From Pythium myriotylum (taxonomy: Eukaryota > Oomycota > Peronosporomycetes > Pythiales > Pythiaceae), in NCBI GenBank assembly GCA_023091665.1, contig JALJCQ010000023.1, forward strand, positions 1,054,001 through 1,118,000: a stretch of DNA of 64,000 bases, given 5' to 3'. Positions 52,591 through 63,643 of the stretch are shown here, one piece after another. Position 1 is the first letter of the stretch. Every line of letters starts with the position of its first letter. A program made the translations under genes and the position numbers. Under the pieces are notes generated by a model that searched no databases, had not been told where the DNA came from, and saw nothing but the letters and a program-made list of their open reading frames with translations.

Positions 52591-55345
52591 TTGTTTATCG
52601 GCGCCGAATGGGCAACCAGTGGCTCAACACATTTTTTTCCTGTCTGGCGGCGAGTTTTCCACTTCAACATGGATACGCGAGTCTTGTGGTCTCGCGATAG
52701 CCTCCAAGCAGCTCGATACGCCCTACATTACGCGATTAAGCGGCAGTCTATTCTCGACAACGTTGCCGTCATCGAAATGGCATTTAAGTGACGAGTTTCG
52801 CGCAAGAGCGCGGTTCAGTCATCGGTTTACGCGCAAGGTGTTGGCTGACTTTTAGCGTTGGCTTACACGACGCCAGGTGTCATGGAAATGGATGGGTCAT
52901 TAACAACTGCGATACTTCACGAAGAAGAGGCAGTGACATTCAGCGGCTCGTTCTTCTGGATGGCTTGAAATTACTCAACAAATCTCCTGTCGAGGCCGCC
53001 GTCGTGCCGAGGAACCACGAGTTCTTTGCCGAAACATCGATCTCGAGGTAATTCGTATTAGATGGCCAAAAGAGCTCCAGGAACACTTACTTCGCCATGT
53101 ATACGGTCATTTGGACCATCCTCGTGTACTCGACATGATTGGCCCTCGACTATCAGACTCCGCTCACCTAGGAAATGGTGATTTTAGTGAGCAAACGGGC
53201 ATATACTGCAGGATTGACTCGCTTCTGTATCGCCCTTTTCGGGATGTGCAGGGCGTTTTGGACGCAAGTGGGTCTGCGCGGGCCAATTTCGACCGATGGA
53301 TGCCGTGCACGGATGCAGCCGTCGCCAGTGCCTCGAATTCCACCACCACCAGCATTACATTGGGCTCCAAAATACCGAGCCAAAAAGAGCTCGCCAACGG
53401 AGGAAGACAGCGACGACGAGATTTACGAAGACGACGACAGCGACACGAGGGCATACCATTAGTACCGCGCGGATTCGTATTCTGATATACAGCATCAGAC
53501 TATCCCTGCATATCAATACACAACTGACACTGACGTGAATATGGAGTCACTGGATGAGCCGTTTGTTCCGGCAGACGACAACTCACCGACTGCGCAATTA
53601 CTCCTCCAGTCGATCGCATCTTCGACTCTACCTCCGGACGAAAGCTTCAGCCTCACCGCTAACTCGAAAGCGATCTCCAGAGCCCGAATTGGACAGTTCG
53701 AGACGGTCAGCAGGGCCGTTGAGACAGTGCCAACAGGTGTGCTCGGGCGCTTCGTTACCATCCCACGAAACACGGACGAATGTTGTCACCGTGGAAGCCC
53801 TGCTTCGGCCCACCCAAGACCTGTTATTCGACAGCGAGCGACACCCCGTGCGAGAACTGGAGCCTTGTGCGTCTATCAAAGACGTCTCAGCCCAGTCCAG
53901 ATCGAATCGGCTGCAGCACGCCGCTTTCACCTTGATAGGCGTCCCGCTACTTCGAAGGTTACTCAGATCACCCATTCCCATTGCAGATCAGTCCCTGTTC
54001 GACGAGTCCCGTGTGATTGTCACTGGTGCTGGTGGAACCGGGAAGTCTCAAATCATATCTACTATTTGGGCGCTCGTTGCGTCCTGGGGCCACCTTGACA
54101 CCGTGGCGGTGGTTGCTTCGGCAGGGATGGTCGCTGCAAGTTTACGAGGCTCGACTATGCAATCTGCCGTGAGACTCGGGATCAATGAGTGCCGAAACAC
54201 ATCAAAACGCCGCCCAACTGCCTCCTCCAGCAATGGTCCCCCGCACGATGCGTCATCGCTGACAAAGTTTCGATGACAAACATTGGCTTTTCCGGGCTTT
54301 GGAAGGAGTCTCTGCAATATGTGAAGGAAATCGAACAAAAGACTATGTTGGCTAGCTTACAGTTCTGATGTTCGACCACTGCTAGTTGCGCTGCGTCAAA
54401 GGTATGCCAATGTACCGGCAGTCGAACGGCGGTATTCGTCTATCGGAAGCCCAGGGCCGCGGTGTGGGACTGTACCGTAGGATTACGAAGGTGGTCTACC
54501 TAACCGAGCACATGAGGTTCATCGCAGAATGTGGTGCACGGCTTGCGAGTGGCTGAGTGGGAAACTGGACTCTGGACTGTCGAACCTTCATCGCGCCTTT
54601 GCGCTGTCACGACCAAACGGAGGCGTTCAACTCACCCGGTTCGTTCAAAACAATCCCAACAGACAACTAGGTCAGAGCCGCGACCAACGAAAAGGCTGTT
54701 CGAACTGCGATCTGCCTTCTCAGGTCGAGTCGCAAGGTCTACGTCGTTCCAGCCCAGCTGTCGCGCGACGCATCATACCAAAAGAGGTGGCACTGTCCAA
54801 TCAACTCCCAGATACTGATACGGGCCACTTACCTCTGTTCCTCTACGTCTACATTTATGAAGTCGACTTATTGTTGTATCCACTGGCTCGTGAGATTGAA
54901 CTGACGTAGCGTGTCCGTGTAGGCATGAATGTGCGCGTAAAAGACAGCCAGTGTGTCGCGAAGGATGTCGCTAATGGTGCGTCTGCAAAAGTTTTTTTGA
55001 TTGGATGGAAGCACAACTTTCTTGTTGCAAAGCGATGACGCGAGGTTGGCGTCCGAGCGACCACGCAAAATCTACGCCATCTACGTCAATTTGCTCAATT
55101 GCCAACAATCCTCGCCCACTGGCCATCGTCCATGATGCACATGCACCTCCCTTCGGCGTATATCAGAAAAATGACTTCCACTATACAGGGATATTCGCTT
55201 GTCCTGGCATTCGAAACTACTGTGCACGGCGTCGAGGGAGAGACGCTTGACACCATCGCAGTCACAGGCTGACGCCCACCACGAGTGAACCGCGTCGACA
55301 CTCATGCACTCTACGTCAACCTATCCCGACTTCGCACACGTCACA
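52591..55345 (+). pseudogene. Helitron 3 Rep-helicase relic
   Basis: A Helitron lineage distinct from 1 and 2. FNMDTRVLWSRDSLQAARYA and LHYAIKRQSILDN match the C-terminal Rep region (the ..YC.KY.TK.Q box). LALAYTTPGVMEMDGSL follows in a shifted frame. The helicase begins near 53900: HAAFTLIGVPLLRRLL, Walker A VTGAGGTGKSQI, VVASAGMVAASLRG. Later fragments include GLYRRITKVVYLTEHMRF (54480) and the helicase C-terminus ETTVHGVEGETLDTIAV and ALYVNLSRLRTRHSL (55200-55345). Frames change at least eight times; dead. Confidence 0.7.
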
Positions 55346-56732
55346 GTCTGCGTTAGATCGGATCGCTGCCAAGCGAGGCCTACTTCCACTTCTTCAAACC
55401 CGACGCGAATGTGACGACCGGCTCAAACGACTCGTCGGGCCAACTCTCGCTACATTCTCCACATCCATTCGCGTCGCAACCGCGGCGTCCTAGTAAGATC
55501 ATGTCTACTCAACTATCAACTTACACACATCACTCATCTCCAAAGCTTGCAACCTCACTTAAAACATAACTCCCGCGGTTTTTGACTACAAAGCTCAGTA
55601 CACAGCAGTATACGATGTACCCAGGATACAAGGCTACTATACACGCTCGCACAGACACCGGCTGATGGGCTGGGTACCCCAGCCACTACACTAGCCGAAG
55701 GCCTTGGATTTGAGAGTTTTAGATTTACAGTGATTGCGAAAGGGTTCATTACTAACGCATAGAGTCAAACATCAAATCTGACAGATGCACACACGCCGAA
55801 GGTAGGTGTTCTCCCAATCACCCAAGTGCTTAATCAGGTGCTGATCAACCACCTACTGAGTCTGATACTACTTAGGCTCCTCAGATCTGCTCCTTTACCA
55901 GGCCGGTCGAGGACCTCGATGACGATCCGGCCACTGGGTCACGTCCCAGGTGCTGGGGCGTTAGCACCAGGTCCACCCCATGCAGACGAGCCTGGGGACT
56001 CTTTGGATGCGCCGACTCCGCCGTGCGGGGCTTACAACGCAGCTTCAAGCTATGGTCGCCTGTCGGTGTGGTCGGATGTTGACCGAATGTTGACGAAGGT
56101 GCGTCCAGACTTGACGCACCTCAAAACCTCCGGCCACTTTACCACATCCCCTCTTCCCACTGATCTGGTCGTCGCAATCGATCAGTCAGTTGGAGCTTTC
56201 CCTGGAAGTGGCCTGGAGGCGCATCCATCACACGCAGTCCAACCGTCGCGCAGCTCCCGTCATTTGCGTAATCTTCCTGTCTTGCCGATGTCCGCTTCTG
56301 CCTGGTCACCTTTGGCTTGACGAACCCGGCCGCATGGCCGAGGACCTGCGCTATGTCTTGAATATGCTTCGAGACGCGCCTCCGCGGGTTCCCTAAGAGT
56401 TCGACCGGGTTCGGCACGGCAGAATCGTGCAGCGTGTACTCGTGATCGTGCGTACGGCGCTGCAAAGCCGACCATGAAGAACCTGTCCGCCCTCGAGCAC
56501 CAAGCTGCGGCGACTGAGTCGGCAGCCGCTGGCTCTGACGAGGCCTCTAGACAGAACTCAGACGAGTTACCTTCGCGTCACGTCGTCATGGCCCGCCTTC
56601 GCGGTACTAACAGCCAGGGCTTTAAAAATGCCACGAAAAATTGATTGAACGGAAGCTGACGCATACATTATGGCGCGTTCGAGTCAAAATGAATAATGCA
56701 CGTAAATACGATTATGAGCCCCCAAATTGAAA
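55346..56732. other. No recognised gene
   Basis: Pro-rich ORF 55826-56320 and a minus ORF 56139-56465 overlap without recognisable domains. GTGATTGCGAAAGGGTT at 55733-55749 resembles the piggyBac-type end at 59938-59955. Confidence 0.3.
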
Positions 56733-58406
56733 CTAGATCTGCGGCGGGGTGATCATGTGATGAACGTCGTGGACGTCCCAATACGCACGGTTGGTTTTCA
56801 AGAACAAAAGCGCTTCAAGCGTTTTGGGCTCACCACCACTGTGACACGCCCGCGTCAGCACTCTGTCCGCGTAGCCATCGTCGGCCACGTCGACGGCCGC
56901 GGCACCTGCCGAGGCATCGTTGGCAGCGAAGCTGGGTTCGCGAAGGCACTCGAGCGCCTGACGCTCTGCACGAGTCAGCGGTCGTTCAGCCCTTCCAGCA
57001 TTTTGGGCCTTGACGACCGCTGACTCGAAGACTGGAGTGTGGATCACATCGGCTCGTGGCCCTACACGCAGACACAATCAGTAGGTTATTTCAAAGTGAG
57101 CTAGCGGGCATACCTTACGAATGTACTCGGCGAATTCGGGGAACGTCTTGATCAGATCGTCAAATAGGACTCGAACTTCCCACATGGACACCCCGTCAGA
57201 CTGAATTTTTTTGGACACAGACTCGATGTCGCTGAGCTTCTCAAACAACTTTTTCAGCTTTTTCGTGACCGCGGGGGTCGGGATGAGCTCACCGATCGCC
57301 TCATCTTCGCGGTCGAGAAAAGAAAGCAGTACGACGAAACGGTGGAGTATCGCGAATGTCGAACTCCATCGCGTGTCCTGCCTCAAAACTGGATGGTGCT
57401 CCGTCAGAAAACAAAAATTACATTTAGCCAATCATCAAATGTTAGATACCAATGCGATTCCCAAAATTTAACCAAAATTCACGTACCGTAGGCGTGCCGC
57501 CCTGGTCAAAGTGCGGAGCTTCACCATTCAACTCTGGATAGTTGCCAAGTGCTCTTCGTAGCAGCTGAGGTATGCTTTCCGCCAGGTTCAGGTGGTGCCT
57601 CGCACACCCCACAAGGGGCACCCTGAGGAACCGAGCGAGCTTCTTGTCCACAGAGCAGTTGTCCCCCACAAGGAAGACATACTGCTCCAGTGTTTTGCCA
57701 AAATTCGCGAGAACAAAGCTGATCGCCTGGCAGTGCGTTTCCGCGCTGCAAACCTCATCCGGCTCATTAATAATCGGAGCAATGGAGAGGGGCGAGTTCT
57801 TGACGACACCGTCTGCCTCATACGGCGAAGATCGCGAGGAAATGCTCTCAGTTCATGGCCCCAGCCATCAAAGACAAGACCAAACTCGTCAGGCATCTCA
57901 CTCGCGATCTTCGCCTCGACAACCTTGTCAACTCGACGTTGTCGTCACGGAGAGTCTGGCGAGAGACATTATCGAGTTTTGTGTTTCTAAAAATAGAATG
58001 AATGTTAAGTACGTGATATATCTTCATCAGAAAGGAGGACTTACTGACGGGTCATAGGTTTTTCACAAAACAAGAACGGAAGGTTCTCTTCCACAGTCCA
58101 CACGATCCACCCGAAGCGGTTCTGAGAGCGCGTGCTCACCCAAGAACGCAAGCTGCCTGTCTCGCCTACGCTAGCTTGGAGTATGGGCTCCTCGTAGTTT
58201 GGGTACATAAGCCGAACATGCTGGTAGAGGTTGCTGTAGCCCCGCACAACGAGCTGCTTGTAGTTGCGCGAGCAAATCCGGCAGCGCCACGATCCCGTAC
58301 GCATGCCCGTGTCGTCAACGATCGGCACAAAGCAGAAGTTGGCGATCTGCTCTTGCGCGGAAGACGTCTGGGGGCTTGGGTCCGTGAGCGTGAGGAAGCG
58401 GTCCAT
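56733..58406 (-). pseudogene. hAT-family transposase (BED finger, frame-broken)
   Basis: ATG at 58404-58406 (MDRFLTLTDPS). A BED-type finger follows: WRCRICSRNYKQLVV and NLYQHVRLMYPNYE, in which the last His of the usual H..H pair is replaced. After an intron (about 57987-58042) come SEMPDEFGLVFDGWGHE (first catalytic Asp), QYVFLVGDNCSVDKKLARFL (second Asp), VGCARHHLNLAE (C..H), VLRQDTRWSSTFAIL (the W) and at the C-terminus LTRAERQALECLREP (dimerisation region). At least one frameshift lies near 57880. Length and order match hAT transposases of oomycetes. Confidence 0.75.
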
Positions 58407-58668
58407 GGTGGGGAAGGATAACGTAGGGATGGTCTGAATGGTGCAAATGCACGAAATGAACAACTGACCGGGCTTCACAGATGTGCTACAGCCCGCAACG
58501 GCTAGTGCAGGCGACATTCGTCGCCACTTGCCACTGGACATTCGAGTCCGCGAGACCTCCACCACGAATTCGCTCTCCAGGGAAACATAAGAATTAGTTA
58601 TGCCTCGCACCTGTGCTACCAGCGATCGGCTGTCAGCTACTGGGGAGGGAGGGAGGTGGGTGGGTGGG

Positions 58669-58671
<3 letters not shown>

Positions 58672-58699
<28 letters not shown>
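58672..58699. repeat. Poly-G run (28 G)
   Basis: Follows a GGGA/GGTGGG-rich stretch (58641-58671) and directly abuts a coding-like frame (RQQLDEVKAEI). Fourth of the G:C runs in this window. Confidence 0.95.
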
Positions 58700-59124
58700 T
58701 CGGCAGCAGCTGGACGAAGTGAAGGCGGAGATCGCGCGTCTAACAGCCCAGAATGACGAGCTAGCCGCGGCAGTGACTGAGTTCACCAAGGTCGGCACCC
58801 CTGGTGACTTGCGTGGGCTGGCGTAGCTCGAACAGCGCAAAGACCTCGGGCATCTCGTTGTATCATCTGCTGCAACACTTCACACTGAGATGGCTGGATT
58901 TCACGTGTTCGACAAAGTGACCCGCGAATATGAAGCAATCCATGACCCACTACTGCTTGCATACGACCGTCACGGTGTTACCATTGAAATGTTGCTTCAC
59001 TCGGTGGCTGGCGATGGCTCCCGGCCGTTCGCGCCCATGCAGCCGCTGTTCTCGATCTTTTCGGACCGCCGACCAGCTTCAGTTTGCCTCCACCCAAGAC
59101 GCGTTGACACAGAGGTTGCTTGAA
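58700..59124 (+). pseudogene. Coiled-coil ORF remnant, possibly Gag
   Basis: RQQLDEVKAEIARLTAQNDE is a leucine-zipper-like helix, interrupted by TAG at about 58825. FDKVTREYEAIHDPLLLAYD follows in another stretch and ends at 59122-59124. I cannot name it; the composition suits a retroelement Gag or a structural protein. Confidence 0.3.
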
Positions 59125-59253
59125 TGATTTTTTCCCACCGGGTCACAACTTCGATCACAAGGGATCTGGCGCCAACTCTTGTGATCCGGTCGTACCACGT
59201 TAGGGCTAGGCCTAGTTCAAATTGATCATAACACACGTTCTTTTTGCAAAGAA

Positions 59254-59478
59254 GTGGATGTTTGTACACTGCCTTCTGCACCGCGAGAGCTACCACTGGT
59301 GCGTAGCACCTATGGGCGTGGCTGGTCGCGCCTGATGCGCTCGTTGTTTGGCAAGTTCGACTTCGTTGCCGTCTACCTGGACGACATCTGCATATTCTCG
59401 AAGTCGCTAGAAGACCACGTGGTGCACCTTCGTCAGGTCTTTGAGGTTCTGCGCCGAGAACGAGGTACAACGACGTAA
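59254..59478 (+). pseudogene. Ty3/Gypsy reverse transcriptase fragment
   Basis: RLMRSLFGKFDFVAVYLDDI and CIFSKSLEDHVVHLRQVFEV are the catalytic YLDD block and the following helix of Gypsy RT. About 60 residues; nothing retroviral on either side. A different lineage from chromoviruses 1 and 2, which have VWVDD here. Confidence 0.75.
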
Positions 59479-60309
59479 AACAATAGTAATATAAGAAGGA
59501 GGAATTTAGTGTTATATTGAGTCAGGAAAAATGGAATTCGAGCAGAAGATATTCAAACGTAAAACAAAGTAATACCGCGTGTGTAAAACAACGTACTCAT
59601 AAGTATAACAACTTCACCATTTCGCAATCAACCGTGTAAATTTTACACGCTCCGAGGGTTTCAATAAGCCGGTGTGATTGACCCTCTCAAACGTGTACAT
59701 TTTATACGTTTTACAAGGCCCGTCATTGAAGTTTCGCAAAACCTCAACATAACCTCAAAACCTTCCTAGGTTAAATAACAGTAACCTCGAAATTTATTTG
59801 CATTTTGGTGAGGTCTTATTACAGAATGCGGTAAGCTTGCGGAAAACTTCACCTGTCGCAATTCGAGAACGTGTAAATCCACACGATCTGGAAAGTTTGA
59901 CTTGACTATTATCCATACAATCCTTGTTTACGCAGAGGTGATTGCGAAAGGGTTAAGTGGATTCATTCGAGGAGAGTGTTCGGCCCAAGCTTCTTGATCT
60001 CTTTCATGAATTTGCCGAGGGATGTTCTCGCTTCTCGCCGTCGAGTGTCAAGCAATTCGGCGATAGCGTATGGTGGCAAGCCGCGATCTGTGCGTATTAC
60101 GCCCGTATAGGTGGTTTATTATAGGCACTTGAGTGAAAGTGACTGATCCGAGGGGCTGCCCTTTTTGATGCCCTGAACGTCGACTCGGACTGCTACGGGA
60201 CCAGTCTCTATTGCAAACAGACGTTGACTCAAGCTTGCGAGGCCATTTTCCACAATATTACCGAGTATCGGTAATGCTGCCTACCTCTTCAGTGCGGAAG
60301 ACTCATTAG
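59479..60309. other. Palindrome-rich spacer with a piggyBac-type end
   Basis: Repeated ACGTGTAAA-type words and the palindrome CGTGTAAATTTTACACG at about 59632-59648. GTGATTGCGAAAGGGTTAA ends at about 59956, a right-end-like piggyBac terminus with TTAA. A coding-like minus stretch (PPYAIAELLDTRRREARTSL) lies just right of it. No complete element is recognised. Confidence 0.4.
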
Positions 60310-61271
60310 ATTACATGTACATTTCCGCCCCGTTGGCGTTAGGAGTATACAACTCCGATTTGAATGTGCTGTTGTCCCAAAGGGGGTGATCCAGATATTC
60401 ATGCCGCAGGATCACTGAGCCCTGAATGATCACTTTGCGTAAATACTTCAATAGTCGCAAGAATCCTTGGCCGGCAAAGTCTTGAACCAAACCAGATTAA
60501 AAGAGCCGTCCCGTATCCTCGATCGCCGGAAACAGTAACAGCAACAATTCTCCGGGGGCTCGGCACTCGGCTCTTGGTAAGAAAAAGTGCTTTCCAGACG
60601 CGTCAAAGCCAGCAAGCGCTCTCACGGCTTCCTTCGACAAAGTGGTCAAGTAGCAGTTTTCCATCTTCTCGTTATTCCAGCGACCGACGCGTCTAATACT
60701 TGCGTCTGAAGCACCATTAGCCTCAGCGATCACGCATGAGCTAGTTTGACGGATAAGGGTCACCGAAGAGTATATCGTCATATTCAATAGTAAGACAGCA
60801 TAATAAAACGAGGTAATTGACGCAATTCGGGGTTGGTAAAACATCGTAAACCTGCGGGATGCGGGGCTGGTAAAACGACGTAAAACGATGTAAAACGACG
60901 TGAGTAAATGCGAGTAAACGCATGTAATACGACGTCTCGAGTTACCTTCTGCTCAGAACGCCGCAGGCTGCCATAGCCTTCTTCATTCCACTTGCTTGGG
61001 TGGCGAATGATATCTCCTAATCTGGAACCTTACCGTTGATGGGATGAGTGTCATACTTGTGGTATTGAGCTCGCATGTCAGAAAACACCTCACCGGAATC
61101 TCCAGAATATGCAACGCGAGTGCTGCTACAGGACAGATCCTGACACCGCAGTGACATGTAAACCCACCGTACGCAATCCTCCCGACATGGTTCCTTTTTC
61201 CTTGACCCATGATTACCATCGCAGCGACGCATCACTTCATTTTTTTCATTCTTGAATTCCAACGAGAACAA
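60310..61271 (-). pseudogene. Crypton tyrosine recombinase relic
   Basis: On the minus strand RICPVAALALHIL (60983-61219) is the mid-protein block of oomycete Cryptons. After an apparent intron comes the catalytic C-terminus: ANGASDASIRRVGRWNNEKM with the nucleophile Tyr in ENCYLTTL, then KEAVRALAGFDASGKHFFLP and, beyond a stop at 60497, GFLRLLKYLRKVIIQGSVI. Frames shift between blocks, so it is dead. Assignment rests on the GRW....CYL..L and RALAGF pattern. Confidence 0.7.
60850..60940. repeat. GTAAAACGACGT short repeats in the Crypton intron
   Basis: GGTAAAAC.TCGTAAAC, GGTAAAACGACGTAAAACGA and similar words are repeated four to five times. Single copies of ACGACGTAAAAC recur at 59473 near the other side of the relic. 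Confidence 0.6.
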
Positions 61272-61489
61272 GTCAGGAGGCTGGCGCTACCGGAGTGTAA
61301 CCCCAGCGGGGGTTACTCTTCGGTTACTTCACAGCGTTACTTTCGATGATGTTCAACTTCAAATCCAAAATCCCCCGCTACTTTTTGGCGGTCGAATAGC
61401 CTCCGAACTCCGACCCCGTCCAACGTTCCCCCACCACCCTTCACTATCAAAAATCCCAACAGCCCCGGCATCTCTCCTCCCTCCCACCA

Positions 61490-62334
61490 TGGCCACTTGC
61501 CCCCGTGCCTCCCAGCCGCCAGCGAAGCCGTTCCGTCCCCTTACGAGTACCCACTGACTGGGTCGAACGCGTTCACGTTCGACGCAGTCACCCGCTCCAC
61601 GATCAGCGAGTCCGATTGCTTGCGCTGGTGCATGACCGTGGGCCTGCTCAGCGCAAGCATGAGCTGTCCCAAGTATGTCGTCGACACGAAGCTGTACTTG
61701 GACAGCAACAGGTGGCGCTGTGGGCGGAAGGGGTGCGGTGTCGAGCGTTCGTCCGCGCCGGTTCGTTCTTCGACAAGAGCAAGCTTCCCGTGCGGAAGGT
61801 CGTTCGCTTGATGTTCTTTGGGGTGTCAGGCTTGTCTGTGACGTTGCCCATGGAACGTGCCGGCGTCACAGACAAAACCGCCATCGACTGGTACCAGTTC
61901 TGTCGCGATGTTTGTTCAAGGGAAATGCTTGTCTGCAACATGCAGGCAGGTAGTGATGTGTTGTGAACATACTATCCATCATACTACTGTTCTCTTGCAG
62001 ATTGGTGGCTTCGGTCACATCGTAGAGATCGACGAGACCTGTCTCAAGAAGAAGAGCAAGTACGGGAAGGGTAAGCAGTACCCTGACTGTTGGTTATTCG
62101 GTGGCGTCGACCGAACCACCAAGAAGTAATTCGGTGTCCTTACGTGCGCTGATCGAACCAAGGCGAAACAGTTGCCTCTTATTAAGCGGCACGTGGTCAA
62201 AGGTTCGATCATCTACTCGGACGTGTGGAGTGCCTACGTGAAGGAGGCAACCACGAAAGAGGGTGAGAAAAGGACGCACTCAAACGAAACTGTTGGTCTG
62301 GTGTGTGCAAAGGGAGGCAGATTTTCGGACTAAG
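61490..62334 (+). pseudogene. Merlin (IS1595/ISXO2-like) transposase
   Basis: TISESDCLRWCMTVGLLSAS, then SNRWRCGRKGC (zinc-binding remnant), a frameshift near 61735, RAGSFFDKSKLPVRKVV and TAIDWYQFCRDVCSRE. After an intron ending CTCTTGCAG at 62000 come IVEIDETCLKKKSKYGKGKQ (first catalytic D/E) and CWLFGGVDRTTKK, TAA at 62127-62129, then GVLTCADRTKAKQLPLIKRH and IIYSDVWSAYVKEA (second D). It ends near 62331 without the usual HS.NFV block, so the C-terminus is lost. The intron donor would be GC rather than GT. Confidence 0.75.
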
Positions 62335-62352
62335 AACATCTATTAGAGGGCC

Positions 62353-63000
62353 TTACCACTCGGGTTTCCCCCTGTGGTATGGGCGGACCTTTGTCCCTCG
62401 GCACAGCCGCGTCCAAACGACACACTGGCTACTCATAGCCCATCTCCCTTCCCTGTGCCCCAAGGAGGCACTGCTGGATGCACCCTGATGGGTGCCCTTC
62501 CCAACACTCCTTCCAGGGCCTTCCGGGTCACACGAGGCCGATTGCCTCGCGCAGTTCCCGCAGCCGCGGCGCCGGAACCGCCTTCGTGAGCAGGCATCCG
62601 TGAACGACTCGACTTGGGTCGGCATGGCGCGCGCCTTGGCTCCTCCCATGCGCAGCGTTATCCCCGCCGTTCCGGCGAGGTAACGCAGGACGCGTTTTGC
62701 CGCCTTGAGATCTTGCACGGTCGGTGCGTGGCTGTGGCGGGTGGCGCGGTGCACGGCAAACGCGATGTCTGGCCGCGTGCACCTCGTCATCCACAACAGA
62801 ATGCCAACAAGCGACTGAAAGCTTCTCACTGTTGGTACTCGGGCGTGCCGGCGCCCTTTTGCAGCAGCTCGTCTCCTCCCGTCGCGGCTGCCGCAGCCGA
62901 CTCGTCGACCGACAACCGCACGGCGTTGACCTTCCCGAGCCGTTCTTCGCGAGAAGGTCGAGTACGAACTGCTCTTGGTCGATCAGGTATCCGCGATCCG
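62353..63000 (-). pseudogene. Copia pol C-terminal relic
   Basis: From 63000 downwards LIDQEQFVLDLLAKNG, then SLVGILLWMTRCTRPDIAFA and DLKAAKRVLRYLAGTAGIT, the RT-RNase H junction of Copia pol. Frameshifts are present near 62830 and 62620. It ends beside the Merlin relic. The element at 63001 is inserted into its upstream side. Confidence 0.75.
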
Positions 63001-63604
63001 TGTAGCGGGGTACACAGGTTATACTTGCAGTTACATAGGTAGTGTGGTTACATAATTAGGGTGGTCCACTTAGGGGAAAAGTTACTCTAAGTGGTGAATC
63101 AGATTTCAGTAGGTAATATCCCCGGTTTACTCGTGGTGCAACCGTGGGAAACCCAGCAGGATAGTTGAAAATGATCAATACGTGATCCAAACCTACGTTC
63201 TCAGATTGTTTTCAGATGTGAGCCGTAAGGGTCCACTTTACGGTAGTGCGCCAAAAATAATCTGTTTCCGCGGGGAAATGAATCTCGCAACACTTTCATG
63301 CAACATTTTCCTACCCAACACTGATGCTTTCCTGTTGATTATCGATGTATGAAGACATACATGATTGCAGGTCACTACTATCAAATCGTAGAGATTTTCT
63401 CACCCCTTATGAATCACCATAAGCTGGGTTCCCCAGCCATTTACCAGGGATATAGGACTCTAGGGTTAATCCTCAGAGAGGATTAATATACGGCAGTTCG
63501 CCTTTTGCCAAGTCTTTGGCGCGCGTCGATAGGGGTCGACTGGGAGCGGCTGCTCTCACTTCCTCCAAGCGAAGTGCTGTGTAGTGGTCACGTGGACCGC
63601 TACA
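63001..63604 (+). repeat. 5' LTR of a Copia-like element running off the right edge
   Basis: 604 bp beginning TGTAGCGGGG and ending ACCGCTACA (inverted ends TGTAGCGG/CCGCTACA). It shares segments with the solo LTR 30151-30450 and the fragment 52302-52445. TGGTAGCAC at 63608, three bases after the LTR, resembles an initiator-Met tRNA primer site, and a gag-like ORF follows, giving plus orientation. The left flank ATCCG (62996-63000) would be the target duplication, testable only beyond the window. Confidence 0.75.
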
Positions 63605-63607
63605 CTT

Positions 63608-63616
63608 GGTAGCACT
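63608..63616 (+). promoter_or_regulatory. Possible primer-binding site
   Basis: TGGTAGCAC just downstream of the LTR is similar to the 3'-end complement of initiator Met tRNA used by Copia elements. Confidence 0.4.
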
Positions 63617-63643
63617 TGTCGTCAACCCGACACCGACATCGCC

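Noticed and set aside
52591..53540. Copia or Gypsy gag
   Set aside because: The ARYALHYAIKRQ block and downstream Walker A place it with a Helitron.
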